DNA of 64,000 nucleotides, taken from NCBI GenBank assembly GCA_038206355.1, contig JBBRAY010000005.1, forward strand, positions 62,001-126,000, in the 5' to 3' direction. The first letter of the stretch is position 1, and each line of letters starts with the position of its first letter. Below the pieces are notes generated by a model. It searched no databases and was not told where the DNA came from. It worked only from the letters and a program-made list of their open reading frames with translations. This document shows positions 43,335 through 51,865 of this stretch, in pieces. Made by a program: the position numbers and the translations under genes. The stretch comes from JAPLDB01 sp038206355 (GTDB lineage Bacteria; Bacteroidota; Bacteroidia; AKYH767-A; 2013-40CM-41-45).

Positions 43335-43513
43335 AAGGGGCATTTAATTGGGCGCCCAAATGGGGCCATTCGCGCTACTGACGCGGGGTTTAGCCACATA
43401 TGGTTAGCCCGTTCACCAAATAGAAACCCGGATTCACCACTCCCGGGCTTTCTTTGTATTTGAAAATTACAACACAGCCATGTGTAGAAAGCGAAAACTA
43501 AAATTTATAAGTC
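43335..43513. other. non-coding gap with palindrome and hairpin before the glucosaminidase gene
   Basis: Contains the perfect 12-bp palindrome TTGGGCGCCCAA (43348-43359) and a hairpin at 43423-43452 (GAAACCCGG with CCGGG-C-TTTC). No ORF is seen. CCGTTCACC here also occurs in the hairpin arm at 43224-43232. Confidence 0.5.
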
Positions 43514-44167
43514 ATGAGAACCTGTTGTTGTCATTCCAAACACTACAAAACCGAAAATCAGTTTTCGGTCTGCAAGAATCCGGATTGCACAAATTATCTT
43601 GCTCCGACTCTATTGAACGGTACTAAGTTCATCAAACGCTTTACAGCTACCCTTGTAATTGTATTTATACTCTGTTTCTGTATGAGCGATTATAGTTCTG
43701 TTGCCAATATTGAGTCCCGGACTACACCTGAGTATTTTCATAAGCAGAAATTTCCGCTGATTTGTACTGAGGAAAATCTTAAGAACGAAATTCAGCAGAA
43801 TAGAATTATCTGTCCGGATGAAGTTTATGCCCAGATCATCATTGAAAGCGGTCACTTCAATTCATTCCTGTTCAAGCGTGCCAACAATCTCCTCGGTATG
43901 CGGTTTCCGTGTCAGCGTACCACGACTGCCATTGGAATTTACTTACCTGACGAAGACACGATTATTAAAGGTACACAGGCTGAACTGAAAAAATATGCGA
44001 AGAAAAATAATTTCGCAGTTTATGAAACGTGGGCCGATTGTGTTGCTGACTATAAACTCTGGCAGGATCAGTGTTTTCGACTCACTGAAAAGTACCTGAC
44101 CTTTCTTGGAAGTTATTACGCCGAAGACGCAAACTATGTAGCCAAAATCAGAAAAATTACAAAGTAA
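43514..44167 (+). CDS. membrane-anchored glucosaminidase with N-terminal Cys cluster
   Basis: A 217-aa peptidoglycan hydrolase-like protein. Residues ~1-28 form a Cys/His cluster (CCCHSKHYK, then CKNPDCTNYL) resembling a small zinc ribbon. A transmembrane segment follows at ~43-62 (TLVIVFILCFCMS). Residues ~95-215 are a glucosaminidase/FlgJ-type lysozyme domain (VYAQIIIESGHFNSFLFKRA, NNLLGMRF, YETWADCVADYKLWQ) with the likely catalytic Glu in IIESG. This places the Cys cluster in the cytoplasm and the hydrolase outside, which is unusual. It may cut beta-1,4 bonds in the cell wall. It starts 180 bases after the dif-like repeat. Confidence 0.8.
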   Translation: MRTCCCHSKHYKTENQFSVCKNPDCTNYLAPTLLNGTKFIKRFTATLVIVFILCFCMSDYSSVANIESRTTPEYFHKQKFPLICTEENLKNEIQQNRIICPDEVYAQIIIESGHFNSFLFKRANNLLGMRFPCQRTTTAIGIYLPDEDTIIKGTQAELKKYAKKNNFAVYETWADCVADYKLWQDQCFRLTEKYLTFLGSYYAEDANYVAKIRKITK

Positions 44168-44179
44168 CAGGTATTGAAT

Positions 44180-44326
44180 TTAACCCCAGCGCAGAAATGA
44201 AAAGATGCAGAAAAATATTACCGTGATATATAAAAATGCAACTACGGATGCACCTGATTCACCAAAATAAGTGTACCAGATTCCTTTACTGTTTTCGCTG
44301 TGCGCTGATTCGTGATTGTTTTCCAT
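44180..44326 (-). CDS. 48-aa single-pass membrane protein
   Basis: A short ATG frame ending in TAA, 12 bases from the convergent glucosaminidase gene. It reads MENNHESAHSENSKGIWYTY, then an FGESGAS turn, then a hydrophobic helix at ~27-44 (SVVAFLYITVIFFCIFSF) ending LRWG. The polar N-terminus, one clean membrane helix and a basic end suggest a true small membrane protein. It lies 89 bases downstream of hemF on the same strand and may ride on that transcript. Function unknown; a respiratory-complex accessory role is a guess from proximity to haem synthesis. Confidence 0.6.
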   Translation of the reverse strand: MENNHESAHSENSKGIWYTYFGESGASVVAFLYITVIFFCIFSFLRWG

Positions 44327-44415
44327 CTGATTAATATTTGTTTCGCAAATATAGTATGCCTGTGTATTTTTTAAAAGTATTGTTTAAATATTTTTCAGCC
44401 ATATTCCGGTAATAC

Positions 44416-45303
44416 TCATACCCAGTTTATTCCTTTCCTGAGGAACTGCTGCGTTCTTAATTCTTCTCCGTCAGGCTGATGATCATATTCCCAAGCAGCC
44501 ACTGGTGGCAAACTCATCAAAATTGATTCCGTACGGCCGTCCGTTTCCAGCCCGAACCGCGTACCACGGTCATAAACAAGATTAAACTCGGCATAACGAC
44601 CCCTCCTGATCAATTGCCATTGCTTTTCCTTTTCACCGAAATTTTTATTCCGGTTTCTCCTTACAAGTTCAGTATAAACCGGAATAAATGAATCCCCGAT
44701 GGCTTTCGTAAATTCAAGTATCTTCTCCATTGAATTTTCCTGTGTCGCTTCCAGATGGTCATAAAATATCCCACCGGCACCACGCGTTTCATTTCTGTGC
44801 CTGATGAAAAAATACTCGTCAGCACGGTTTTTAAAATCCGGATAAAATGAAGAATGGAAACGATCGCATACCGTTTTTAAATGACTGTGAAAAAACCGGA
44901 CGTCATCCTCTTTAAAATAAACCGGCGTCAGATCAATTCCACCTCCAAACCATCGCTTCTTATCATCCAGTTCAAGATATCTGATATTCAAATGAATAAT
45001 CGGGATCATCGGACTAATCGGGTGAATGACAATGGAAACTCCGGTGGCATAAAAAGTATTATAATTATCTCCATTTTCCTGCAACATAAAGCCGGGAGCC
45101 TTGCCAAAAACTTCTGAAAAATTAACCCCGCCTTTTTCAAATACGTCTCCGTGTTGTATTACCCTGGTTCTTCCGCCGCCGCCGCCGCTGCGATTCCATT
45201 TGTCTTCGATAAATTTTGCTTTGCCGTCTACCCCTTCCAGTCCTTTGCAGATATTGTCCTGGATAACCCGGAATACAGAAGCAATTTCTCCTTTAATAAT
45301 CAT
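44416..45303 (-). CDS. hemF: oxygen-dependent coproporphyrinogen III oxidase
   Basis: Uses O2 to decarboxylate two propionates of coproporphyrinogen III to vinyl groups in haem synthesis (cytosol). The 295-aa protein carries the HemF core: GGGGRTRVIQHGDVFEKGGV, FYATGVSIVIHPISPMIP, KRWFGGGIDLTPVYF, EYFFIRHRNETRGAGGIFYD and RRGRYAEFNLVYDRGTRFGL. It implies at least microaerobic growth. It is 17 bases from the LysM gene upstream. Confidence 0.95.
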   Translation of the reverse strand: MIIKGEIASVFRVIQDNICKGLEGVDGKAKFIEDKWNRSGGGGGRTRVIQHGDVFEKGGVNFSEVFGKAPGFMLQENGDNYNTFYATGVSIVIHPISPMIPIIHLNIRYLELDDKKRWFGGGIDLTPVYFKEDDVRFFHSHLKTVCDRFHSSFYPDFKNRADEYFFIRHRNETRGAGGIFYDHLEATQENSMEKILEFTKAIGDSFIPVYTELVRRNRNKNFGEKEKQWQLIRRGRYAEFNLVYDRGTRFGLETDGRTESILMSLPPVAAWEYDHQPDGEELRTQQFLRKGINWV

Positions 45304-45320
45304 ACAGCAGATTGAAATAA

Positions 45321-46733
45321 TTATTTGGCTTCAACAAGTTTATAACCTTCGTACCGTACGAAACGAATAAATTGATTTTCATTCATTCCATTTTCGGGCT
45401 TAAAACGGTAAAGAGAATATAAGCCATTATGATCCTGTATTTTTTCCTGCCCGGGCATATCTCCCGGCTTGCTTTTTCCAATCAGCATCATTGCATCATA
45501 CCCCTGGTAAGCCGATTCAGAAGGTTCTGTCAGATATTCATTCCTGAAAAATTTTCTGAATAGAATCGTGGCGCCATCTTCATAATCAAGAACAGACGCT
45601 GTAAAAAGATGTGTGTGAAGATTTTCAAGCGCTGCGGGATCATTGCTGCCGAATGATTGCCAGGTTGGAATACCGATCAGCGAAATGCGGTAAACGTCCG
45701 TGGTATCATTCAGCTTGGTGACAATTGAATTGACGAAGTCCTCATTGGAGGAAGGAATAAAAATAAGATTATTGGCGCCCTTTACAAGTGATGCGAGCAG
45801 AAACTTAAATTCACCTTTCGAATAATCTATACTCCTGCAATTCACTTCTGAATTTTCATTCCATCCGTTGATAAATGCAATCGACCTGTCATTTTCTCTT
45901 GATGCACCTGATTTAACAACTATGGCATTTGATCTTTTGAATTTCCCGGCGCAAATTTTCCCCGCTTCATAACATTGCATAACCGAGCCCGGCGACAAGG
46001 CATACGCCAGTGAATTATTTTTCATCACCTCCGACGCATTCAACACAGGCGTCAGCAACACAATCTTATTTGCAATTGAAAATTTATTCAGCCGGAAAAT
46101 TATTTCCTGGCTTCCGGTGGCAATAATGAAATCAAGCGCTTTCATCATCGGATTTTTCAACAACTGACCCACATGCACAGTATCATTCTCAGTATCGTAA
46201 AGTTCAAGATGAATTCTTAAATCGGATGATGCCAGAGAATCAACAGCGTGCATCGCCCCTTCGTAAAATTCGATCTGAGAAAGCGATTCGTCATCAAAGG
46301 CCTTGTGGATGGAATCTGCATAAACAGAATCAGGTATCATACATTTCCAGATATTAACCGGGAGCATTAATCCAACCCTGATTTCTCTTCTGGCATTTTT
46401 TTTATCCTCGGATTTTTTTTCGGGTTCTGTATTTTTAGCCAATGGTTTCGCAGGAATCAGCAATTGCATTTTTAGCTTTAATCCTTCTTTCAACTCGGGA
46501 TTGCTTTTCAACAGGTCTTCTTCAGTAACACCAAATCTCTTTGTAAGCGAATAAACTGTCTCACCCTTGGAAACTTTGTACAGGTAAAACTTCGATCCTT
46601 TTATCCACTGAACCTGCATGGTATCCTTACGGACAAGTTCATCCCGTTGCGCAAATGATGCTGTCGCAAACAGGAAAAATAAGAAAGTAAAAAATAATTT
46701 CTGACTACTCATATTGAGTTTCTTTATTCCCAT
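45321..46733 (-). CDS. LysM domain fused to a type-1 periplasmic-binding-like domain
   Basis: An exported protein of 470 aa, or 463 if it starts at the ATG at 46712. The latter gives a clean signal peptide (KLFFTFLFFLFATASFAQ); the earlier ATG overlaps the guaA stop by ten bases. A LysM peptidoglycan-binding motif is at ~52-95 (YKVSKGETVYSLTKRFGVTE, LLIP). Residues ~120-465 resemble type-1 periplasmic-binding proteins (VGLMLPVNIW, EFYEGAMHAVD, SYQGYDAMMLIG-like end). It may be held at the cell wall while binding a ligand. No ABC transporter genes are nearby, so uptake is not implied. Confidence 0.82.
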   Translation of the reverse strand: MGIKKLNMSSQKLFFTFLFFLFATASFAQRDELVRKDTMQVQWIKGSKFYLYKVSKGETVYSLTKRFGVTEEDLLKSNPELKEGLKLKMQLLIPAKPLAKNTEPEKKSEDKKNARREIRVGLMLPVNIWKCMIPDSVYADSIHKAFDDESLSQIEFYEGAMHAVDSLASSDLRIHLELYDTENDTVHVGQLLKNPMMKALDFIIATGSQEIIFRLNKFSIANKIVLLTPVLNASEVMKNNSLAYALSPGSVMQCYEAGKICAGKFKRSNAIVVKSGASRENDRSIAFINGWNENSEVNCRSIDYSKGEFKFLLASLVKGANNLIFIPSSNEDFVNSIVTKLNDTTDVYRISLIGIPTWQSFGSNDPAALENLHTHLFTASVLDYEDGATILFRKFFRNEYLTEPSESAYQGYDAMMLIGKSKPGDMPGQEKIQDHNGLYSLYRFKPENGMNENQFIRFVRYEGYKLVEAK

Positions 46734-48253
46734 TCTATTGTTGCAGGTGGTTTTGAACTGATGTCATACACTACGCGGTTCACACCTTTCACCCGCCTGA
46801 TAATCTGGTTCGATACATCAGCAAGAAATTCATATGGCAAGTGACACCAGTCTGCAGTCATGCCGTCAACGGAAGTTACCGCGCGCAGACATATTACATT
46901 TTCATAAGTCCGCTCATCACCCATCACGCCGACACTTTGTACGGGCAATAAAATCGCACCGGCCTGCCATACATTTTCATATTGATTATTTTCTTTCAGG
47001 GCTTCAATAAATATATCGTCTGCCTCCTGAAGCTTATGCACTTTCTCTTCTGTAATTTCACCAAGTATCCTGATCGCAAGTCCGGGGCCCGGAAACGGAT
47101 GACGGTTCAGAATATTTCCGTCAATTTCCAATTGCCTTCCCACATTCCTGACTTCGTCCTTGAAAAGAGATTTGAGTGGCTCCACAATTTTTAATTTCAT
47201 TTTATCAGGCAATCCACCAACATTGTGATGCGATTTAATTGTTGCAGACGGTCCATTCACAGAAACAGATTCAATCACATCAGGGTAAATCGTTCCCTGG
47301 GCCAGCCATTTTACATTTTGTATCAAATGAGACTCCTGATCAAAGATATCTATAAACGTTTTGCCTATGGCTTTTCTTTTTTGCTCCGGATCACTCAATC
47401 CTTCAAGTGCAGAGTAAAATTCTTTTTTAGCGTCAACCCCTTTTACATTTAATCCAAGGTGTTGATAAGAGTCCAGTACTTTGTTGTATTCATTCTTGCG
47501 AAGCAAACCGTTGTCTACAAAAATACAATGCAGATTTTTTCCGATGGCTTTATGAAGCAATACAGCAGCGACTGAAGAATCAACACCCCCTGACAGACCG
47601 AGTACAACCTGATCATCCTTTAACTGAGACTTCAGCCAATCAACAGTTTCTTCAATAAAGGCTGCCGGTGTCCAGTCACCTTTGCAACCGCAAATATTTT
47701 TTACAAAATTCTCAATCAGTTTTTTTCCATCAGCGGAATGTGTGACCTCCGGATGAAACTGAATGCCAAAAGTTTTTTCGTTTTTTATCTGAAAAGCAGC
47801 TACTCTCACGTCGGCTGTACTTGCTACTACTTCAAAATTTTCGGGAACTTTTGATATGGTATCAGCATGGCTCATCCATACCGTTGAATCAGGCTGAATA
47901 TTTTTTAGCAGGTCGCAATTGCTGTTAATCATTTTCAGATTGGCCCTGCCATATTCACGGATTTTAGAAGGAATCACCTCTCCCCCACTGCCGGAAGCAA
48001 GCAATTGGGCACCATAACAGACTCCGAGAACAGGTAACTTATTCCTCAGATGTTCCAGGTTGATGGAAGGCGCATTGGCATCTCTGACAGAGGATGGACT
48101 GCCACTAAGGATAACTCCCTTAATAGAAGCATCAATGTCAGGCATATGGTTGAAAGGATGAATCTCACAATAGACGTTCTGTTCCCGAACCCTCCGGGCA
48201 ATCAGTTGGGTAAACTGGGAACCGAAATCAACGATAAGAATGGATTCATGCAT
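46724..48253 (-). CDS. guaA: GMP synthase (glutamine-hydrolysing)
   Basis: Converts XMP to GMP using glutamine and ATP. The frame could begin at a TTG at 48268, but the ATG at 48253 (MHESILIVDFGSQ) is normal for the family, giving 509 aa. The glutaminase domain has Cys in GVCYGAQLLA and the His/Glu pair in FHPEVTHS. The ATP-pyrophosphatase P-loop is GLSGGVDSSVAAVLLH. The C-terminal dimerisation domain has RHPFPGPGLAIRI and ends in TIEWE. Its stop overlaps the possible LysM start. Confidence 0.97.
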   Translation of the reverse strand: MHESILIVDFGSQFTQLIARRVREQNVYCEIHPFNHMPDIDASIKGVILSGSPSSVRDANAPSINLEHLRNKLPVLGVCYGAQLLASGSGGEVIPSKIREYGRANLKMINSNCDLLKNIQPDSTVWMSHADTISKVPENFEVVASTADVRVAAFQIKNEKTFGIQFHPEVTHSADGKKLIENFVKNICGCKGDWTPAAFIEETVDWLKSQLKDDQVVLGLSGGVDSSVAAVLLHKAIGKNLHCIFVDNGLLRKNEYNKVLDSYQHLGLNVKGVDAKKEFYSALEGLSDPEQKRKAIGKTFIDIFDQESHLIQNVKWLAQGTIYPDVIESVSVNGPSATIKSHHNVGGLPDKMKLKIVEPLKSLFKDEVRNVGRQLEIDGNILNRHPFPGPGLAIRILGEITEEKVHKLQEADDIFIEALKENNQYENVWQAGAILLPVQSVGVMGDERTYENVICLRAVTSVDGMTADWCHLPYEFLADVSNQIIRRVKGVNRVVYDISSKPPATIEWE

Positions 48254-48340
48254 GGCGCGAAAATACAATTTCGGGCATGTGGTTTGAGATTTATCATTAA
48301 ATAATATCAGGGCAGATCTTCCGGGGACAAAATTGTGATC

Positions 48341-49927
48341 TCATTCCCGGATCAAAAGAAATTGAGATGGAATGGGATTGAAAAGTTCCAGAAGTTTATC
48401 AAAGAAAGAATCTCCATACTTCAGATAATATGAAATAAAATTTTCGTCTCTTTCCTGCATCGTTCCGCCCGGGAAAAATCTGTCCTTCAGTTTTTGAATC
48501 TGCTGTAAAGATACTTCATGCTTTTTCTTTTCGGCCCGGATGATTTTTTCCTCCAGTACCTTTAATGAATTAAGCTGCTTCTGCTTTTCTGCCTCTACCG
48601 ACTTTGCAATGGTAACATCAGTAGCAGCGGCCTTTTGAATCAGGGAATCATAAATCAAGGTCATTTTAGAAACTTCATCTTTGATAGAAACAGAATCCTG
48701 ATTCCGCATCACAAAATCCTTTGCCAATTCATCATACGATCGGAATATATCTTCTGCCGGGATATGAAGTTTCTCAAGGCGTTCAGCTGAAACTTTATCA
48801 ACTATCATTGCACTGTTGCGAAGTACGAGGGCCGGAAAGCTGACTTTGAAATGGTCGAACATGGCTTTGAACTCAAGCCAGTAAGCAATCTCTGAGGGTC
48901 CGCCGATATAGCCAATATTTGGAAGAATCGTTTCCTGGTATAGCGGGCGCAACACGACATTCGGACTGAAGTTTTCCGGATGGTTTTTTAATTCTTCCAG
49001 CACTTCCTGCCGGCTCCACTTCTTCTCAGTGTTAACTACTTTATATATTCCGTCATCGGTTACAATCCTTTCCCTTGAATTTTCCGAGATGTAAAATAAA
49101 TTAATTTCCCTTGGATGCACCTGAACGCCATACCCTGCTTGTTCCAGAAAAGAATTAGACTCATTTACCTTGACAAAAGATGACTGATTCAATATTTCTT
49201 CTTCCAAAGAAGGTGAAAAAAGTTTTTTCAGTCGGACATCATCAGCATCCAAAATAACAAGTCCGTATTTACTGAAGAGCCCCGCCACCAGAATCCGCGT
49301 TGCATCAGAAAGCGAATGTTCCTTAGCATAGGCTGACGTGAGGAGCCCGATAATTTTATCGGCATTTTCACTTTCACCCAATACAGACTTCAGTTCCGGA
49401 ATCAAGTCCTGAATACCATCACAATTAATTTTACCCGCAGCACCGGTAGCTTTCGTATCCCACAATATTTTTTTTCCAAATACTGAGGTGTGATTTATTT
49501 CTGCGATGTCATGGTCTTCACTTGCCATCCAGTACACCGGTACAAAGTCATTTTTGGGAAAAGATATTTTAAGCCACTGCGCAAGTTTTATTGTCGAAAG
49601 TATTTTATAGATAAAGTATAACGGTCCGGTAAAAAGATTCAGCTGATGACCGGTTGTAACAGTAAACGTATTTTCGTTCAACAATGAATCAATATTGTTG
49701 ATAACCAAATCTTCACTCCTTTTATTTTGTTCCTTCAGGACTTCTACAAGCACTTTTCTGTGAGATGAAGACATTCTCCGGTTTTCAATAATTTTTTGAA
49801 AACCATTTTTGTCGGGAAACCGGTCGTAAAACGGTTTCAAGAATTCATTGCGCTCCAGGTAATTTGAAACAATGGCAGGTATTGAATTCGGGACATTAAA
49901 ATCTATTTCTTGCTTTGAGAATGACAT
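48341..49927 (-). CDS. bshC: bacillithiol biosynthesis cysteine-adding enzyme
   Basis: BshC adds cysteine to glucosaminyl-malate, the last step in making the low-molecular-weight thiol bacillithiol. The 528-aa protein has the family motif TGHQLNLFTGPLYFIYK near residue 92, SEDHDIAEINH, RPLYQETILPNIGYIGGPSE, and a long coiled coil at ~410-500 (KQKQLNSLKVLEEKIIRAEK). It is the first gene of a same-strand run with guaA, LysM, hemF and the 48-aa gene. The presence of BshC agrees with a Bacteroidota thiol system. bshA and bshB are not in the window. Confidence 0.93.
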   Translation of the reverse strand: MSFSKQEIDFNVPNSIPAIVSNYLERNEFLKPFYDRFPDKNGFQKIIENRRMSSSHRKVLVEVLKEQNKRSEDLVINNIDSLLNENTFTVTTGHQLNLFTGPLYFIYKILSTIKLAQWLKISFPKNDFVPVYWMASEDHDIAEINHTSVFGKKILWDTKATGAAGKINCDGIQDLIPELKSVLGESENADKIIGLLTSAYAKEHSLSDATRILVAGLFSKYGLVILDADDVRLKKLFSPSLEEEILNQSSFVKVNESNSFLEQAGYGVQVHPREINLFYISENSRERIVTDDGIYKVVNTEKKWSRQEVLEELKNHPENFSPNVVLRPLYQETILPNIGYIGGPSEIAYWLEFKAMFDHFKVSFPALVLRNSAMIVDKVSAERLEKLHIPAEDIFRSYDELAKDFVMRNQDSVSIKDEVSKMTLIYDSLIQKAAATDVTIAKSVEAEKQKQLNSLKVLEEKIIRAEKKKHEVSLQQIQKLKDRFFPGGTMQERDENFISYYLKYGDSFFDKLLELFNPIPSQFLLIRE

Positions 49928-50033
49928 TTCTTTCTTTTCTGGTGGCTAAAGTAGTGAACTGCTCAGGATTGCCACCTTCAACAGCGTCCAATTATTTAAT
50001 AATTTACTCATGCATTTCTGTTAGGTTTGCGGG

Positions 50034-50720
50034 ATGAAACATTTGCTATTGGCATTTTTTGTATCCTTCTCATTTAGTGCTATGAAAGCGCAACAACCCG
50101 GTGCAAAGCCCGATTCCATGATGCTGCAGGAATCCGTCATGGTTACCATAGAAGAAAATTTCGGCCCTGCGGTCAAATCAATTGCTGATGCGCTGACTCA
50201 TATTGAAAGAAAGTACCAGCCCTTCGACGGGCAAGGAAGAACATTTGCAATACTCGATGCTTTTGGAAATAAGATGCCTGACGGAAGAATGCACATTTCA
50301 ATGCACATCAGTTCTGAGAAAGCCGGTGGTGCGCAACTGGTTCTTGCCTCAACCGGAAAGGTATTGTGGAATTCTAAAATATATCCCAAGGCTGACGGAA
50401 CAAAAGTAGCCGCACAGAAACAACTCAACATTTATATTGAACGGGAGAACGAAAAGGATAAATTCTATACGATTGACGGAAGCGGAAACCCGGCTAACAT
50501 TTTCAGCTGCAAACTGAATGAAACAAAAGCATCAGTCAATGATTACTGGAAAAACAATACGGTAAAAGAATTTATTTTTATTTACAGTGCCTGTGGATGT
50601 CCGGTGCATGTTAAATTTTTACGAAAAGGAAATACGTCTGTTTATCAAAGCGGCGACAATGTGATTTTCCCCGATGATAGCGGTGTACTTTCCATGATTC
50701 ACAAGTTAATGGCGTGGTAG
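50034..50720 (+). CDS. exported protein of unknown function
   Basis: A 228-aa protein with a signal peptide at ~1-20 (LLAFFVSFSFSAMKAQ). The mature part is soluble and strand-rich (TFAILDAFGNKMPDGRMHIS, VLWNSKIYPKADGT). It has a CGC dipeptide cluster (IYSACGCPVHVK) but no known domain that I recognise. A TAGGTTTG box at 50022-50029 lies only 4 bases before the ATG, so the mRNA might be nearly leaderless. It stands alone. A hairpin (TGCCATG/CATGGTGGCA) lies just after it near 50735-50756. Confidence 0.75.
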   Translation: MKHLLLAFFVSFSFSAMKAQQPGAKPDSMMLQESVMVTIEENFGPAVKSIADALTHIERKYQPFDGQGRTFAILDAFGNKMPDGRMHISMHISSEKAGGAQLVLASTGKVLWNSKIYPKADGTKVAAQKQLNIYIERENEKDKFYTIDGSGNPANIFSCKLNETKASVNDYWKNNTVKEFIFIYSACGCPVHVKFLRKGNTSVYQSGDNVIFPDDSGVLSMIHKLMAW

Positions 50721-50774
50721 AATAAAATACACAAATGCCATGAAAACATGGTGGCAATTGACTTTGAAGAAAAC

Positions 50775-51713
50775 CTATTTATTGTAGGCTTCAATAATTT
50801 CCCTCACCAGTTTATGCCGCACCACATCCGTTTCGTTGAGGTAAATAAAATCAATTCCTTTTACTGAAGACAATAAACGGATAGCCTGAACAAGGCCGGA
50901 AGGCTGGTTTTTAGGCAAATCAATCTGAGTGATATCACCCGTCACAATAAATTTAGCAGTGGGTCCCATCCGGGTTAAAAACATTTTGAGCTGGTTTTCT
51001 GTGGCATTTTGTGCTTCATCAAGGATCACGAAAGCATTGTCAAGTGTTCTGCCGCGCATAAATGCAAGTGGTGCAACTTCAATGACGCCACTTTCAAGAT
51101 AAGTTTTCACTTTTTCTCCCTGAATCATATCAAAAAGCGCATCATACAACGGTCTCAGGTACGGATCAATTTTTTCTTTCAGGTCGCCGGGAAGAAATCC
51201 GAGGTTCTCACCTGCTTCCACAGCAGGCCGGGTAAGTACGATTCTTTTTATTTCACGGTTTTTCAGCGCGCGAACTGCAAGGGCAACAGCGGTATATGTT
51301 TTACCGGTACCGGCAGGACCGATGGCAAAAACGATGTCATTCTTATCACTGCTTTCCACCAGTTTTTTCTGGTTGGCAGTTTTCGCCCTCACCATTATTC
51401 CATTTTGTCCGAATACCAATACATCAGTTGGTGGAATGCCGTTTCCACTGGTTTCCTTTGCTTTGTCCGACAAAAAATGCTGAACATTATCAGCAGTCAG
51501 GCTTCCGAATTTCTGATAGTGCTGAATCAGCCGGTTTATTTTTTCGCTGAACAGGTGGATGTTTTTTTCATCCCCCAGTACTTTAATTTCGCTGCCACGG
51601 GCAACAATTTTAAGTTCAGGAAAATTTTTTCTTATGACGTCGAGGTTACTGTCGTTAACACCAAAAAACTCAACCGGATTGAAAGTGTCGATGGGAATAA
51701 TTACTTCGCTCAA
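50775..51713 (-). CDS. phoH: PhoH-family ATPase
   Basis: An RNA-associated P-loop ATPase of 312 aa. Walker A is AIGPAGTGKTYTAVALA, Walker B is AFVILDEAQNAT, and SSVKGIDFIYLNETDVVRHKL ends the domain. The N-terminal region (FNPVEFFGVNDSNLDVI) is typical of Bacteroidota PhoH and supports the start chosen here, which is a TTG codon at 51711-51713. I see no in-frame ATG that would keep this conserved N-terminus. Cellular role is poorly known; related proteins act in RNA metabolism. Confidence 0.93.
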   Translation of the reverse strand: MSEVIIPIDTFNPVEFFGVNDSNLDVIRKNFPELKIVARGSEIKVLGDEKNIHLFSEKINRLIQHYQKFGSLTADNVQHFLSDKAKETSGNGIPPTDVLVFGQNGIMVRAKTANQKKLVESSDKNDIVFAIGPAGTGKTYTAVALAVRALKNREIKRIVLTRPAVEAGENLGFLPGDLKEKIDPYLRPLYDALFDMIQGEKVKTYLESGVIEVAPLAFMRGRTLDNAFVILDEAQNATENQLKMFLTRMGPTAKFIVTGDITQIDLPKNQPSGLVQAIRLLSSVKGIDFIYLNETDVVRHKLVREIIEAYNK

Positions 51714-51788
51714 TGAATTATGTATTTAAAACTCCTCCGGAATGCCTTATTGACAAGGCACTTGTAGAAGTTGTGTGTAAAATCGATT

Positions 51789-51816
51789 CAAACCTATTTA
51801 ATAATACTTACTTTTG
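51789..51816. promoter_or_regulatory. divergent promoter boxes for phoH and the SAM hydrolase gene
   Basis: On the minus strand TAGGTTTG (51789-51796) faces phoH. On the plus strand TACTTTTG (51809-51816) faces the SAM hydrolase gene. Both fit TAnnTTTG. Clear -33 partners are lacking. They lie 13 bases apart, so the two promoters may interfere. Confidence 0.45.
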
Positions 51817-51865
51817 ACAGGAGTAGAAAACTGAGTTATCAACACCACAATACTGTTTTTGTTTT

